This document shows, in pieces, positions 16,985 through 26,773 of a DNA stretch of 51,313 nucleotides (the first letter of the stretch is position 1; each line of letters starts with the position of its first letter). Source of the stretch: an uncultured Bacteroidota bacterium (GTDB taxonomy: Bacteria > Bacteroidota > Bacteroidia > Bacteroidales > VadinHA17). Position numbers and translations under genes: made by a program. The stretch lies in assembly GCA_903844815.1 (NCBI GenBank), contig CAIMVD010000027.1, positions 1 to 51,313 on the forward strand, read 5' to 3'. The notes under the pieces were generated by a model, which saw nothing but the letters and a program-made list of their open reading frames with translations, was not told the DNA's origin and did not search any database.

Positions 16985-17686
16985 ATGCAATACTTAAATC
17001 CCTATATTGAAAATTGTCTGGAAGGACCAGATTCACTTTTCAAAGGTTTAAATTCAAAAGATAAAGAGACAATCGCCGGTCATCACACGGTAAATCATGT
17101 CAGAAGAGGTGATTATCTTTTCAGGGAAGGAGAAAAATCCCGCGGACTGATATGCCTTTCAACCGGAAAGGCAAAAGTTTTCAAGGAAGGCGTAGGCGGA
17201 AGGGAACAGATAGTAAAGATGGTCCGGCAAAATGGATTCATCGGTTACAGGGCTCTCTTTACCGAAAATATCTGGTCGTTTTCGGCGGCTGCAATTGAGG
17301 ACTCTAATATTTGTGTCCTTGAAAAGACCACTCTTGTAAAGCTCATGAAGAAAAATGCCGATCTCACGATGAAATTTACAAGAATATTATCGGAGGAACT
17401 TGGTTATTCGAACAGCAGAACAATTTCGCTTACTCAAAAACACATCAGGGGACGTTTAGCCGAATCGCTGATAGTACTTCGCGACACTTACGGATTTGAC
17501 GAAGACGGAAAAACTCTTAATGTGTCACTTTCAAGGGAAGATATTGCCGGCCTGTCGAACATGACAACATCAAATGCAATAAGGACTCTTTCAGGATTAT
17601 CGTCCGACGGAATCATCGGGGTTAAAGGAAGAAGAATTACAATTATTGACACCACTACACTGGAACATATCTGCAATCTGGGCTAA
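16985..17686 (+). CDS. Crp/Fnr family transcription regulator
   Basis: A 233-residue regulator. Residues about 18-130 are a cyclic-nucleotide-binding-type beta barrel (RRGDYLFREGEKSRGLICL), followed by the long dimer helix and a Crp-type winged helix (about 160-225) with LSREDIAGLSNMTTSNAIRT as the helix-turn-helix. The N-terminal region lacks the cysteine cluster of oxygen-sensing Fnr, and the barrel lacks the arginine pattern expected for cAMP, so the signal is unknown. A near-ideal promoter and a palindromic operator candidate precede it, suggesting self-regulation. It converges with murF-alr, whose stop is 18 bp away. Confidence 0.92.
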   Translation: MQYLNPYIENCLEGPDSLFKGLNSKDKETIAGHHTVNHVRRGDYLFREGEKSRGLICLSTGKAKVFKEGVGGREQIVKMVRQNGFIGYRALFTENIWSFSAAAIEDSNICVLEKTTLVKLMKKNADLTMKFTRILSEELGYSNSRTISLTQKHIRGRLAESLIVLRDTYGFDEDGKTLNVSLSREDIAGLSNMTTSNAIRTLSGLSSDGIIGVKGRRITIIDTTTLEHICNLG

Positions 17687-17704
17687 CTCCGAAAACTAAC
17701 CATC

Positions 17705-20173
17705 TTACTGAAGATCGGAAAAAAAGACTCTTTTCACCCTAGCCGGTATCGAGGTAAGAATCTCATAGGTAATAGTCTGGCACTTTGACGCCAGTTCATC
17801 AATTGGGATATTTTCCCCGAAGATCTCAGCCTCATCGCCTGCCTCAGCATCAATTCCACTAATGTCGGCCATACACATATCCATACAAATATTTCCTATC
17901 AGCGGAACACGGACTCCCCTCAAAAAAATATTGCCGTTCCTGTTCCCCAGTTTACGGTTAAGTCCGTCGGCATATCCGACAGGAAGTATGGCTATGATCC
18001 TGTCATGGTCAGAAACATCGGCACACCCATATCCTACCGGTTCTTCTGCCCGTACCCGTTTTATCTGGGATATTCTGGTTTTAAAGCGTCCTGCGGTTTT
18101 AAGCGAGAGCCCTTCAAAATTACCTGCACCATAAATTCCTATTCCCGGTCTGACCATTTCAAACTGGTACCGGGGAAAGCGAACAATTCCCGATGAGTTA
18201 AGAAGATGCCTTAAAAATGAATAACCCGTCGCCTCCCCGATCTGACGGGATGCGTTAAGGAAGGTCTCTGCCTGACGATGTGTAAAATAATCCAGGGAGG
18301 GATCTTCACTGGCAGCGAGATGCGAAAAAACTGAAATAACCTTAATGCTTTCTTCAGAAGGGAGTTTTGATGCAAGTACTCCGACATCCTCAGGCATGAA
18401 TCCAAGCCTGTGCATACCTGTATCGATCTTAATATGTACAGGATAATCAATCAGTCCATGCCGTGAAGCGACGCCGGCAAATCTCTCCAGTGATGAAAAA
18501 CTATAAATTTCAGGTTCCAGATTATACTTTATCATAATCTCTGAGGCCCCGGGATCAGGATTCATAACCATTACAGGCAGGGTAACTCCTGAATTTCTTA
18601 GCTCAACTCCCTCGTCGGCATAGGCTACTGCCAGGTAATTTGCCCTGTGATACTCCATCAATGAGGCGATTTCGGACGGACCGGCCCCATAAGCAAAGGC
18701 TTTTACCATTGCCATTATCCTTGTCGACGGATTCAGGAACCTCCTGAATTCATTCAGGTTATGAGCTACTGCATCGAGACTTACCTCGAGTACAGTCTGG
18801 TGCGTCTGTTGCTCCAGCAGGGCGCCAATTTTTTCGAATTCATAAATCCTTGCTCCCTTGAGAAGGATAATCTCATTTCTGAAATCGCTCCGGTTAATAT
18901 TCCGTAAAAAATCATCAGTGGAATAGAAGAAATGAGAACCTTGTTTGAAGATTGAACTGTTCCTTACCAAGGCTTCGCCAATACCAATGAATTTATTAAT
19001 ACCGGTTTTTTCAACCAATTGGGCAACCTCACCATAAAGCTCATGTTCTTCCCTCCCGCTCTGCACAAAATCGGAGAGGATAAGTGTTGTTTTCCTGTTG
19101 GTTTGCAGTTTCAGATATTCAATTGCCATCCCGAGTGAACCAGGATCTGAATTGTAATAGTCCTCTATAAGCAGGCAGCCATTGATACCGTTTTTCCTTT
19201 CCATCCTCATTGCCACGGAGACGAGACCCGACAGCCCCTTGTAAATGATCTCCGCCGGTATCTCAAGTGTCAGGCATACTGATGCTACTGTTACTGCATT
19301 TTCAACCGAAGCTCTGTCGGTAAATGGAATCTCAAAGGTATTTGTAATCCCGTTGAATGTCATATCAAGAAAAGTCTGACCGGCAGCCCCTGGATTCCTG
19401 TTCACAAATATGGATGCCTTTGGGTCAATGAATGACCAGCCGAAAAGTTTTTTGGTACAAAGCGCTTTGTTTGAAATAAGCTCCTGCCTGATAATCTCAT
19501 GATCATGACAGAATATTATTGATGAAGAACCCGAAAAGAGCTTCAGCTTTTCAACAGCCTTAGTCCTGTTTCCTTCAAAATTTTCACTGTGTGCATCTCC
19601 GATATTAGTAATAACCCCGATATCAGGATCAATGACATTCCTGAGCTTGTCCATCTCACCCGGATGTGAAATACCAGCCTCGAAAATTGCAAGCTTATAC
19701 TTATCTTCCAGTTTCCATACCGAAAGAGGAACTCCTATCTGGGAGTTATAGCTTTTTGGACTTCTGATCACGGGCATCTGAAGGCCGAGAACGTCGGCAA
19801 GCCACTCTTTAACAATAGTCTTTCCGGCGCTTCCCGTAACTCCAATTACCGGCGACCCAAACGATTTTCGTCTGAACGATGCGAGCATCTGAAGAGCCGC
19901 AATTGAGTTTTCTGTTTTAATAAAGGCAGCACAGGAATATCGCAAAGGTTCCGGTGGCAAATCTTCGACAAGGAATATTCTGATCCCTGCATTATACAGG
20001 TTTTCAATAAATACATGTCCGTCGTGGTTCTTACCCCTTATCGCTATAAAAAGGAGTCCTTCAGTGTAACTAAGATGACGGCTGTCTGTTATTATATCGG
20101 TCACCTCCAATCGCGGAGGACCGGTAAGCGTGCCATTTACTATCTCAGCAATATCCGATGAAAAATATTTCAC
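17705..20173 (-). CDS. murF: Bifunctional MurF ligase / alanine racemase
   Basis: An 822-residue fusion. Residues 1 to about 450 are UDP-MurNAc-tripeptide:D-Ala-D-Ala ligase with ATP loop GVTGSAGKT at 111-119. Residues about 460-822 are a PLP-dependent alanine racemase with K491 in MVKAFAYG and the C-terminal VGYADGLNR motif. The fusion puts D-alanine production and use of D-Ala-D-Ala in one protein and is known in Bacteroidota. The start is GTG at 20173, three bases after the tdk stop, which suggests coupled translation. Ddl, which supplies the dipeptide, lies at 41890. Cytoplasmic peptidoglycan precursor enzyme. Confidence 0.95.
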   Translation of the reverse strand: MKYFSSDIAEIVNGTLTGPPRLEVTDIITDSRHLSYTEGLLFIAIRGKNHDGHVFIENLYNAGIRIFLVEDLPPEPLRYSCAAFIKTENSIAALQMLASFRRKSFGSPVIGVTGSAGKTIVKEWLADVLGLQMPVIRSPKSYNSQIGVPLSVWKLEDKYKLAIFEAGISHPGEMDKLRNVIDPDIGVITNIGDAHSENFEGNRTKAVEKLKLFSGSSSIIFCHDHEIIRQELISNKALCTKKLFGWSFIDPKASIFVNRNPGAAGQTFLDMTFNGITNTFEIPFTDRASVENAVTVASVCLTLEIPAEIIYKGLSGLVSVAMRMERKNGINGCLLIEDYYNSDPGSLGMAIEYLKLQTNRKTTLILSDFVQSGREEHELYGEVAQLVEKTGINKFIGIGEALVRNSSIFKQGSHFFYSTDDFLRNINRSDFRNEIILLKGARIYEFEKIGALLEQQTHQTVLEVSLDAVAHNLNEFRRFLNPSTRIMAMVKAFAYGAGPSEIASLMEYHRANYLAVAYADEGVELRNSGVTLPVMVMNPDPGASEIMIKYNLEPEIYSFSSLERFAGVASRHGLIDYPVHIKIDTGMHRLGFMPEDVGVLASKLPSEESIKVISVFSHLAASEDPSLDYFTHRQAETFLNASRQIGEATGYSFLRHLLNSSGIVRFPRYQFEMVRPGIGIYGAGNFEGLSLKTAGRFKTRISQIKRVRAEEPVGYGCADVSDHDRIIAILPVGYADGLNRKLGNRNGNIFLRGVRVPLIGNICMDMCMADISGIDAEAGDEAEIFGENIPIDELASKCQTITYEILTSIPARVKRVFFSDLQ

Positions 20174-20176
20174 TTT

Positions 20177-20758
20177 TCACTTGTTTAAAGCCTTGTTATA
20201 ACATTCCCTGCAGAGCGGTTCATAGAGATTTTTTTCACCAAGAAGCACAACCTGTGCTTCATCCGATTTCCTGAATGAATATTGTGCCAGATTTCCGCAA
20301 CGCATGCAGATTGCATGAACCTTAGTTACATGCTCTGCAATTGACATTAGGGCGGGTATGGGGCCAAACGGTTTCCCCATGAAATCCATATCGAGTCCCG
20401 CAACAAGCACTCTGATTCCGTTATCGGCAAGGTTATTGCATACTTCCACGATGGAAATGTCGAAGAACTGAGCTTCATCGATAGCAACTACATCCACTTC
20501 ACCTGCAAGCAAAATGATGGCCGAAGGGTTATCGACAGGGGTAGAAAGAATTGACTTTTCGTCATGCGAAACAACACGGGTCTCTGAATACCTCTTATCG
20601 AGCGATGGTTTGAAGATCTCCACTTTGAGCCCGGCGAACTGGGCTCTCCTGAGCCTTCTGATGAGTTCCTCAGTCTTGCCTGAAAACATCGACCCTGTAA
20701 TCACCTCAATAGTACCACGTTTCCCGGTCACCCTTACCGAATATTCAAGAAAGTCCAT
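20177..20758 (-). CDS. tdk: Thymidine kinase
   Basis: A 193-residue type II thymidine kinase for salvage of thymidine to dTMP. P-loop [10 protein letters not shown] lies at 22-31, the Walker B DEAQFF is near the middle, and the lasso zinc site is made by CMRCGN and a later CREC pair. Length is normal for the family. It is followed after three bases by the GTG start of murF-alr, so the two are one operon. Confidence 0.96.
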   Translation of the reverse strand: MDFLEYSVRVTGKRGTIEVITGSMFSGKTEELIRRLRRAQFAGLKVEIFKPSLDKRYSETRVVSHDEKSILSTPVDNPSAIILLAGEVDVVAIDEAQFFDISIVEVCNNLADNGIRVLVAGLDMDFMGKPFGPIPALMSIAEHVTKVHAICMRCGNLAQYSFRKSDEAQVVLLGEKNLYEPLCRECYNKALNK

Positions 20759-20827
20759 CTGCCATAATTGTATCTGGTTAAACCGGAAATTAAAATATCA
20801 TTCCCTAATCTCGAGAGGAATAATCGT

Positions 20828-20835
20828 TACTTTTG
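20828..20835 (+). promoter_or_regulatory. -7 box TACTTTTG before hypothetical-rsmI operon
   Basis: An exact TAnnTTTG match 41 nt before the ATG at 20877; the -33 box is not evident. Confidence 0.45.
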
Positions 20836-20876
20836 CAAAATAAGGAAAATGGTTTGTTATATTAACATTATAATAT

Positions 20877-21635
20877 ATGGATTTCAGCTCAAACATCGAT
20901 TTAATTATAAGGGATCTGACAGAGGTATGCGAAATTATTGATGATCTGAAACATTATCCCGGAGTGCCGGCTTTCCAGGTTGAAATTGCAAAATCGAAAT
21001 GCAGGAGTGCAGCTGAATTAATCGCTCTGCTTAAGAATATCAGGGAGAACGATCAATCATTGGCTGAGGTAAAAATTCCACCTCCTCCTGTCATTGAAAT
21101 CAAACATGAGGCGGTAAAAAAGACAGAACTGGTTTTCGAAGTTAAAAATACCAATTCTGATATTCCTGTTTTTGAACTGTCAAATGAGGTTGCAGAACTT
21201 CAGAAAGCAGTAGACGCAGTAGAAAAAGTAAAAAATATTCGTACAGAAAAAGATGAAAAGAAAGAACCTGAGAAAGACCGGGATAAAAACTCCGGTCAGT
21301 CAATTATTGCTGATCGTTTCAGCCCCGTTTCAGGTTCAGTATATGAACAGATAGGAAAAGTCGCCGGTGCCGACGAATTGCCTGAACTCATCTTAGCAAA
21401 ACCTATTGCAAGCCTGACAGAAGCTATAGGCGTTAATGACAGGTTCCTGTTTATAGGGGAACTTTTCAAGGGTGACAAGGATGCTTATTTTCAGGCAATA
21501 TCGAAGCTTGATAATACAAAAAATTATTCGGAGGCGCATTCTATTGTAATGGGTATCGCCGGCAGCAAAGCAGACAGTGAAGCAATCAAGCACCTGCTTA
21601 TGATAATAAAACGCAAACATCCTTCAAATGAGTAA
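20877..21635 (+). CDS. Conserved hypothetical protein upstream of rsmI
   Basis: A 252-residue cytoplasmic protein that I do not recognise by name. The N-terminal 60 residues are helical. The middle (about 65-150) is low-complexity and rich in Lys, Glu and Pro, probably disordered. The C-terminal 100 residues form a compact helical domain (LTEAIGVNDRFLFIGELFKG, then LDNTKNYSEAHSIV). There is no signal peptide or membrane segment. Its last 8 bases overlap the rsmI start, so the two are translated together. The layout suggests an adaptor with a flexible linker, but no function can be claimed. Confidence 0.8.
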   Translation: MDFSSNIDLIIRDLTEVCEIIDDLKHYPGVPAFQVEIAKSKCRSAAELIALLKNIRENDQSLAEVKIPPPPVIEIKHEAVKKTELVFEVKNTNSDIPVFELSNEVAELQKAVDAVEKVKNIRTEKDEKKEPEKDRDKNSGQSIIADRFSPVSGSVYEQIGKVAGADELPELILAKPIASLTEAIGVNDRFLFIGELFKGDKDAYFQAISKLDNTKNYSEAHSIVMGIAGSKADSEAIKHLLMIIKRKHPSNE

Positions 21636-22299
21636 ACTCTTCCTGGTTCCAACACCCATCGGCAACCTGAAGGACATTACATTCAGGGCTGTTGAGATCC
21701 TTGGCAGCGTCGGCATGATCCTTGCCGAAGATACAAGGCAGACAAAGAAACTCCTGAATCATTACAATATTACTACCCCGCTCCAGTCGCACCATATGTT
21801 CAACGAGCATAAAAATGTTGAACTGGTATGTTTAAGGATTTTGTCGGGGCAGATTACCGCCCTGGTTTCCGATGCGGGCACTCCCGGCATATCTGACCCG
21901 GGGTTCCTTCTTGTAAGGAGCTGCCTTGAGAGAGGAATTCCCGTGGAGACCCTCCCGGGAGCTACTGCCCTTATACCAGCACTCGTAAACTCAGGGCTTC
22001 CCTCTGACCGGTTCTGCTTCGAGGGTTTTCTTCCTCCCAAAAAGGGAAGGAATAAACGCCTCACGGCGCTGGTTGATGAATCAAGAACCATGATATTCTA
22101 TGAATCCCCATACAGGCTGGTAAAAGCGCTTGAAGAATTTGCCAGGTATTTCGGAGCCGACCGCGAAGCATCAGTTTCAAGGGAACTTAGCAAGATGTTT
22201 GAAGAAAATATACGGGGAAGCCTCTTGTTCCTCTCGGAATACTACACAGCAAAACCTCCTAAGGGTGAAATAGTGATAATCGTTTCAGGGAAAAAATAA
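21628..22299 (+). CDS. rsmI: 16S rRNA C1402 2'-O-methyltransferase RsmI
   Basis: A 223-residue tetrapyrrole-methylase-fold enzyme that adds the 2'-O-methyl group to C1402 in the ribosomal decoding centre. The opening KLFLVPTPIGNLKDIT, then LAEDTRQTKKLL, SDAGTPGISDPG and the ETLPGATALIPAL motif are all diagnostic. The C-terminal extension seen in E. coli is shortened. It overlaps the preceding gene by 8 bp. Confidence 0.96.
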   Translation: MSKLFLVPTPIGNLKDITFRAVEILGSVGMILAEDTRQTKKLLNHYNITTPLQSHHMFNEHKNVELVCLRILSGQITALVSDAGTPGISDPGFLLVRSCLERGIPVETLPGATALIPALVNSGLPSDRFCFEGFLPPKKGRNKRLTALVDESRTMIFYESPYRLVKALEEFARYFGADREASVSRELSKMFEENIRGSLLFLSEYYTAKPPKGEIVIIVSGKK

Positions 22300-22337
22300 A
22301 TTCCCCAATTATTCTTTACAAGAAACAAAATCCTTCA

Positions 22338-25034
22338 ATGAAACATCTTTCCTGGATAATAATAATTACAATTTTATCGGTACAGGTTTCAAAAGCACAG
22401 ATACTTAAGGGAAAAATACTGAACCAGTCAGGAGAACCGGTTCAGTATTCGACTGTTTATATTGGGGAACTCCGCCAGGGCACAACCTCCAATACAAAGG
22501 GAGATTATGAAATTAAGTTGCCTGCAGGAAATTATACAGTAACATACCAGAGCCTCGGATATGCCCCGGTGGATGTAAAAATTGCCATGGCAGGCAAACC
22601 TGTATTAAAAAATGTTGTCCTTCCTCTTCAGTATTATTCGATTCCCGAGGTCAGGATAACCGCCTCAGGCGAAGATCCTGCCTACATTATCATGAGAAAG
22701 GTTATTGGCATGGCACCATACTACCTGAATAATGTAAGTTACTATAAAGCTGAAGTTTATCTGAAAGGCAACCTTGTGATCAACCGGATTCCGAAACTGC
22801 TTCAGAAGACAATGAAAATTGAGGCAAAGAATGAAGATGGATCTTCGGTAAGCAGCAACCAGATAAAAGCGGGCGATTCCTATATGATGGAATCATTCAA
22901 TGAGATGGAATTCACGGCTCCTGACAAATATTTTCAGAAGGTTATTTCCATCCAAAGCACCTTTCCCGATGAGGGAAACCAGGTATCGCCCATGGAATTC
23001 ATTCAGGCCAGTTTTTATCAGCCCGTTCTGGCTGATATGGCTATCTCTCCACTTTCTCCGGCAGCCTTTTCTCATTACAGGTTCAGATATATGGGAGCCT
23101 CTTTACAGGGAAACTTTACAATAAATAAAATCCAGGTAATTCCAAAAAGGAAGAGCCAGCAGCTCTTCGAAGGAACAATATACATAATTGAGGATCTGTG
23201 GTGCCTTCACAGCGTTGACCTGACAAATGAGAATGTGGCGGGACGAGTAAAAATTCAGCAGCTTTACATTCCTGTTGAAAATGATATCTGGCTTCCTGTC
23301 AGCCACAAATTCGGGTTCAACATCTCCATTATGGGCTTCAAGGCCGACGGTGGGTATGGCAGTTCAGTGAAATATATAACTATGAGGCCAAACACCAATC
23401 TTCAGAAACCTGCTACAATCTCAACCGATTATACCGGGAAGCCTCCTAAGGAAATTGTTCCCACTGTGGCAGAAATATCAAAATCACGGAAGGAAATCGA
23501 TAAACTCCTGCAGAAAGATGATCTTTCGAACCGCGATATGGTACGCCTTTCGAGAATGATGGAAAAAGAATCGAAAAAAAGCAGCAGCGACAGCAGCAGT
23601 AAAAGTCTTGAGGTAACTGATAAAACAGTCCACATCATTGAAAAGGATGCAGCATCGAAAGACAGCTCATACTGGGCAACAATCAGACCTATACCCTTGT
23701 CTGACTCAGAGATGAGGGCTATCCGTGTAAGGGATAGCGTCAAATCATCTCTGTTACCCCGGAAAGTGAAAGTTGATACAACCACGACAGCGAAAAAGAA
23801 AGACAATAAGAAATTTCAGAAGGCTTCTAAAAATCTGATGTTTGGAAGAAGCTGGTCGGATACAACCGGTTTTTCTGTTGGCTGGAACGGCCTTCTGCAA
23901 GGTAAAAACTTTGCATTCAATACAGTAGATGGCTTTCTCTACCGTCTTGACTTCAGACTATCCAAATCGTGGAAAGACGGAGGATCATTTTCGGTTTATC
24001 CCCAGGCCGGATGGGCTTTCAGCAGGGCAAAACCCCTGATCAGAGTCAATGCCAGTTATTATTTCGACGAAACCAATAAAAACCAGGTCTTTCTCCGGAC
24101 CGGTATAACCAGCAAGGATATTGGAAACAATGGAGGAATTAATACATTTATTAATACTGCAACGTCGCTTCTGCTTAAAAAAAACTATCTGAAATTATAT
24201 GAATCGCGATTCCTTACTGTCGGATACAGAAGTGAACCGGCTAATGGCCTTGTTCTGGAACTCGCTGCCGGCTATGAGGAAAGGAAGGTTCTGGAGAATA
24301 CAGCTGATTTTTCTCTGTCCCGCTCCGCTAAGGAATATTCTCCGAACATTCCCGGCAACAGCTACCTGGGGTCTGATTCTGATCCAATCCACAACCTGCG
24401 TAACCAGCTTCATGGTGATTTTTCAGCAAAAATCAATTATACTCCATTTCAGAAATACCGGTTATCAAAAGGGAAGAAGATCCCGATGGGTTCCGACTGG
24501 CCAGAATTTTCTCTTACCTGGAAGCACGGGTTCAACGAGTTCGGAGAGATGGTCTCTAAACTGAGGCAGTACGATATGATGATAATCGAAGCTTCCCAAA
24601 GAATAAACAGCGGGGCGTTCAGCGAATTCAGATGGAGGTTCAGGACCGGAGGCATGTTCGATAACAGGAACCTGCCATTTTACGATTTCTTCCATTTCAA
24701 CGCCCAGTCGTTCCCCTTCATGCTTAACGATTACGGGGATGCCTTCATGATACCTTCATTCTATTCACTGAGCACTCCCGAACTCTTTGGCGAAGCCCAC
24801 TTAAAGTACGCCTCTCCTTATATTCTGCTGAAACTTCTTCCCGGATTAAGCAATACCCTTATCCGTGAAAACATATATCTTTCCTGGCTCGGTTCAAGGT
24901 TCCACACAAACTATACCGAGATTGGATACAGCCTGAGCGAGATCTTTCTTGTCAGCGAAATTGGAGTATATGTTGGATTTGACGATTTAAAGTACAGGAG
25001 CACAGGACTCAAGCTCGTTTTTAAATTTAACTGA
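22338..25034 (+). CDS. DUF5686 outer-membrane protein with CarbopepD_reg domain
   Basis: An 898-residue exported protein with a signal peptide ending near SKAQ. Residues about 24-105 are a carboxypeptidase-regulatory-like beta sandwich (GKILNQSGEPVQYSTVYI, TTSNTKGDYEIKLPAG), the module that opens many Bacteroidota outer-membrane proteins. The rest matches the DUF5686 pattern (DPAYIIMRKVIGMAPYYLNN) and ends in a barrel-like region with a terminal LVFKFN. A charged Ser/Lys-rich linker lies at about 395-430. It is probably an outer-membrane barrel of unknown transport or assembly role. It is not a TonB receptor, since a plug domain is not visible. Confidence 0.88.
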   Translation: MKHLSWIIIITILSVQVSKAQILKGKILNQSGEPVQYSTVYIGELRQGTTSNTKGDYEIKLPAGNYTVTYQSLGYAPVDVKIAMAGKPVLKNVVLPLQYYSIPEVRITASGEDPAYIIMRKVIGMAPYYLNNVSYYKAEVYLKGNLVINRIPKLLQKTMKIEAKNEDGSSVSSNQIKAGDSYMMESFNEMEFTAPDKYFQKVISIQSTFPDEGNQVSPMEFIQASFYQPVLADMAISPLSPAAFSHYRFRYMGASLQGNFTINKIQVIPKRKSQQLFEGTIYIIEDLWCLHSVDLTNENVAGRVKIQQLYIPVENDIWLPVSHKFGFNISIMGFKADGGYGSSVKYITMRPNTNLQKPATISTDYTGKPPKEIVPTVAEISKSRKEIDKLLQKDDLSNRDMVRLSRMMEKESKKSSSDSSSKSLEVTDKTVHIIEKDAASKDSSYWATIRPIPLSDSEMRAIRVRDSVKSSLLPRKVKVDTTTTAKKKDNKKFQKASKNLMFGRSWSDTTGFSVGWNGLLQGKNFAFNTVDGFLYRLDFRLSKSWKDGGSFSVYPQAGWAFSRAKPLIRVNASYYFDETNKNQVFLRTGITSKDIGNNGGINTFINTATSLLLKKNYLKLYESRFLTVGYRSEPANGLVLELAAGYEERKVLENTADFSLSRSAKEYSPNIPGNSYLGSDSDPIHNLRNQLHGDFSAKINYTPFQKYRLSKGKKIPMGSDWPEFSLTWKHGFNEFGEMVSKLRQYDMMIIEASQRINSGAFSEFRWRFRTGGMFDNRNLPFYDFFHFNAQSFPFMLNDYGDAFMIPSFYSLSTPELFGEAHLKYASPYILLKLLPGLSNTLIRENIYLSWLGSRFHTNYTEIGYSLSEIFLVSEIGVYVGFDDLKYRSTGLKLVFKFN

Positions 25035-25037
25035 TTC

Positions 25038-26564
25038 TTAGGCGAAAGGCGGTTCCTCATTCAGATTGGTTTCTTTGTCGAAGACACTTCCGAGTGCGTG
25101 AAGCTGCTTATCGTGATTCATCTTGGATCCAAGGGTGATAACCGGAGCCGAATCCCTGTAGTCGCCACCCGGTTCGAGATCAAAATCATCGAGATCGACA
25201 AACTGAGCCTTTTCTTCCCTGAACTTTAACTTCACGTCATCCACCGGGCCGTTACGGTTTTTCGCCAGAATGATCTCTGCTATTCCCTTTGTAGAAGAGC
25301 CGTCTTCAAATGCCGGTATTCCAAACTTCTCCTGACGATGAATAAATACCACCATATCGGCATCCTGCTCAATTGCACCGGATTCGCGAAGGTCCGAAAG
25401 CAACGGACGTTTCGATCCTCCTCTCATTTCAACGGAACGGTTCAGCTGCGAAAGCGCCAGAATTGGTATATTAAGTTCTTTCGCGATGCTCTTCAGAGAC
25501 CTTGAGATTGTACTTACCTCCTGCTCACGGCTGCCTGCATTATCGGGTCCCGTCATCAACTGAAGATAGTCGACAATCACGATGTCGAGTTTGTGCTGAG
25601 CCATAAGCCTCCGGCATTTTGCCCTTAGTTCAAATATTGAAATAGCCGGTGTATCATCAATAAAAATAGGAGCCTGAACAAGTTTCTTTATCCTCGAGTC
25701 GAGCTGTTTCCACTCCTCTTCATTCAGCCGGCCATTTTTTATCTTATCACCTGGAATATCTGACTCTGCAACTATCAACCTGTTTACAAGCTGAATTGAC
25801 GACATCTCAAGAGAAAATATTGCAACTCCCTTGCCGTGCTCAATTGCCATATTCCTTGCCATGGAAAGGGCAAATGCAGTTTTTCCCATCGATGGGCGCG
25901 CTGCTATGATAACAAGTTCTGCCTTCTGCCATCCTGATGTCAGCCTGTCGAGTTTTGTAAATCCCGAAGGTGTTCCCACAAGTGCATCTTCCCTTTTACC
26001 AGCCTCCTCAATCTCCTTTATCGCATTCTTTATTACAACATTGATCGGCGAAACTTCTCTCTTTATATTGCCTTCAGCTATCTGGAAAAGGGCATTTTCA
26101 GAATAATCCAATAGCTCAGTCACATCATAGGTATCATCGAACGACCTGTTTTGAATTTCGGTAGAAACCCTTATCAGTTCACGCTGAATATACTTTTGGG
26201 CAACTATTCTGGAATGATATTCGACATTCGCCGCCGAAACAATTTTTGAAGTCAGAGTGGTAAGATAAACAGGCCCCCCAACGCTGTCGAGCTCATTGTG
26301 CGCCCTGAGCTCTTCAGTAACAGTATACAGGTCGACTGGAAACTCCTTTGCTGAGATATCGGCCATTGCCTTAAAGATCTTCTGGTGAGCCTCCCTGTAA
26401 AAACTTTCGGGTTTCAGAATATCAAGAACGGTAATGACAGCTTCTTTTTCGAGCATCATCGAACCCAGAACAGCCTCTTCCATGTCGTTTGCCTGGGGCG
26501 GGACTTTTCCGAAATCAGGCAGAGTTGTAATAGCTGGTCTTGGGCTGTTTCTTTGTTTTGCCAT
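25038..26564 (-). CDS. dnaB: Replicative DNA helicase DnaB
   Basis: A 508-residue hexameric helicase that unwinds DNA at the replication fork. The N-terminal helical domain (about 25-130) is followed by a linker and the RecA-like motor with P-loop ARPSMGKTA at 222-230, Walker B VIVDYLQLM, and the DLRESGAIEQDADMV arginine-finger region. The C-terminus carries an acidic tail. No intein is present. Its 3' end is only 3 bp from the convergent DUF5686 gene. A perfect -7 box lies upstream at 26633-26626. Confidence 0.97.
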   Translation of the reverse strand: MAKQRNSPRPAITTLPDFGKVPPQANDMEEAVLGSMMLEKEAVITVLDILKPESFYREAHQKIFKAMADISAKEFPVDLYTVTEELRAHNELDSVGGPVYLTTLTSKIVSAANVEYHSRIVAQKYIQRELIRVSTEIQNRSFDDTYDVTELLDYSENALFQIAEGNIKREVSPINVVIKNAIKEIEEAGKREDALVGTPSGFTKLDRLTSGWQKAELVIIAARPSMGKTAFALSMARNMAIEHGKGVAIFSLEMSSIQLVNRLIVAESDIPGDKIKNGRLNEEEWKQLDSRIKKLVQAPIFIDDTPAISIFELRAKCRRLMAQHKLDIVIVDYLQLMTGPDNAGSREQEVSTISRSLKSIAKELNIPILALSQLNRSVEMRGGSKRPLLSDLRESGAIEQDADMVVFIHRQEKFGIPAFEDGSSTKGIAEIILAKNRNGPVDDVKLKFREEKAQFVDLDDFDLEPGGDYRDSAPVITLGSKMNHDKQLHALGSVFDKETNLNEEPPFA

Positions 26565-26625
26565 TTAATTTAATTTATTGATTTACTGTATATAATACCT
26601 TGTATTTTAAATTTGCCCCTGGGCT

Positions 26626-26633
26626 CAAAGTTA
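26626..26633 (-). promoter_or_regulatory. -7 box TAACTTTG for dnaB
   Basis: On the minus strand an exact TAnnTTTG match, giving RNA from about 26619 and a leader of about 55 nt. No clear -33 TTTG. Confidence 0.45.
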
Positions 26634-26773
26634 GATGATCGATATTCAATAATTGAAAATGGAAACGGTTTATTACAAACAAAGCAGTGTTAAAAACTTG
26701 TTGAAAAGGTAATAGCCGGAAAGATTACAACAAATCCAAAAGACTGTGGTATTTTTACATCAAATAGAGGAAG

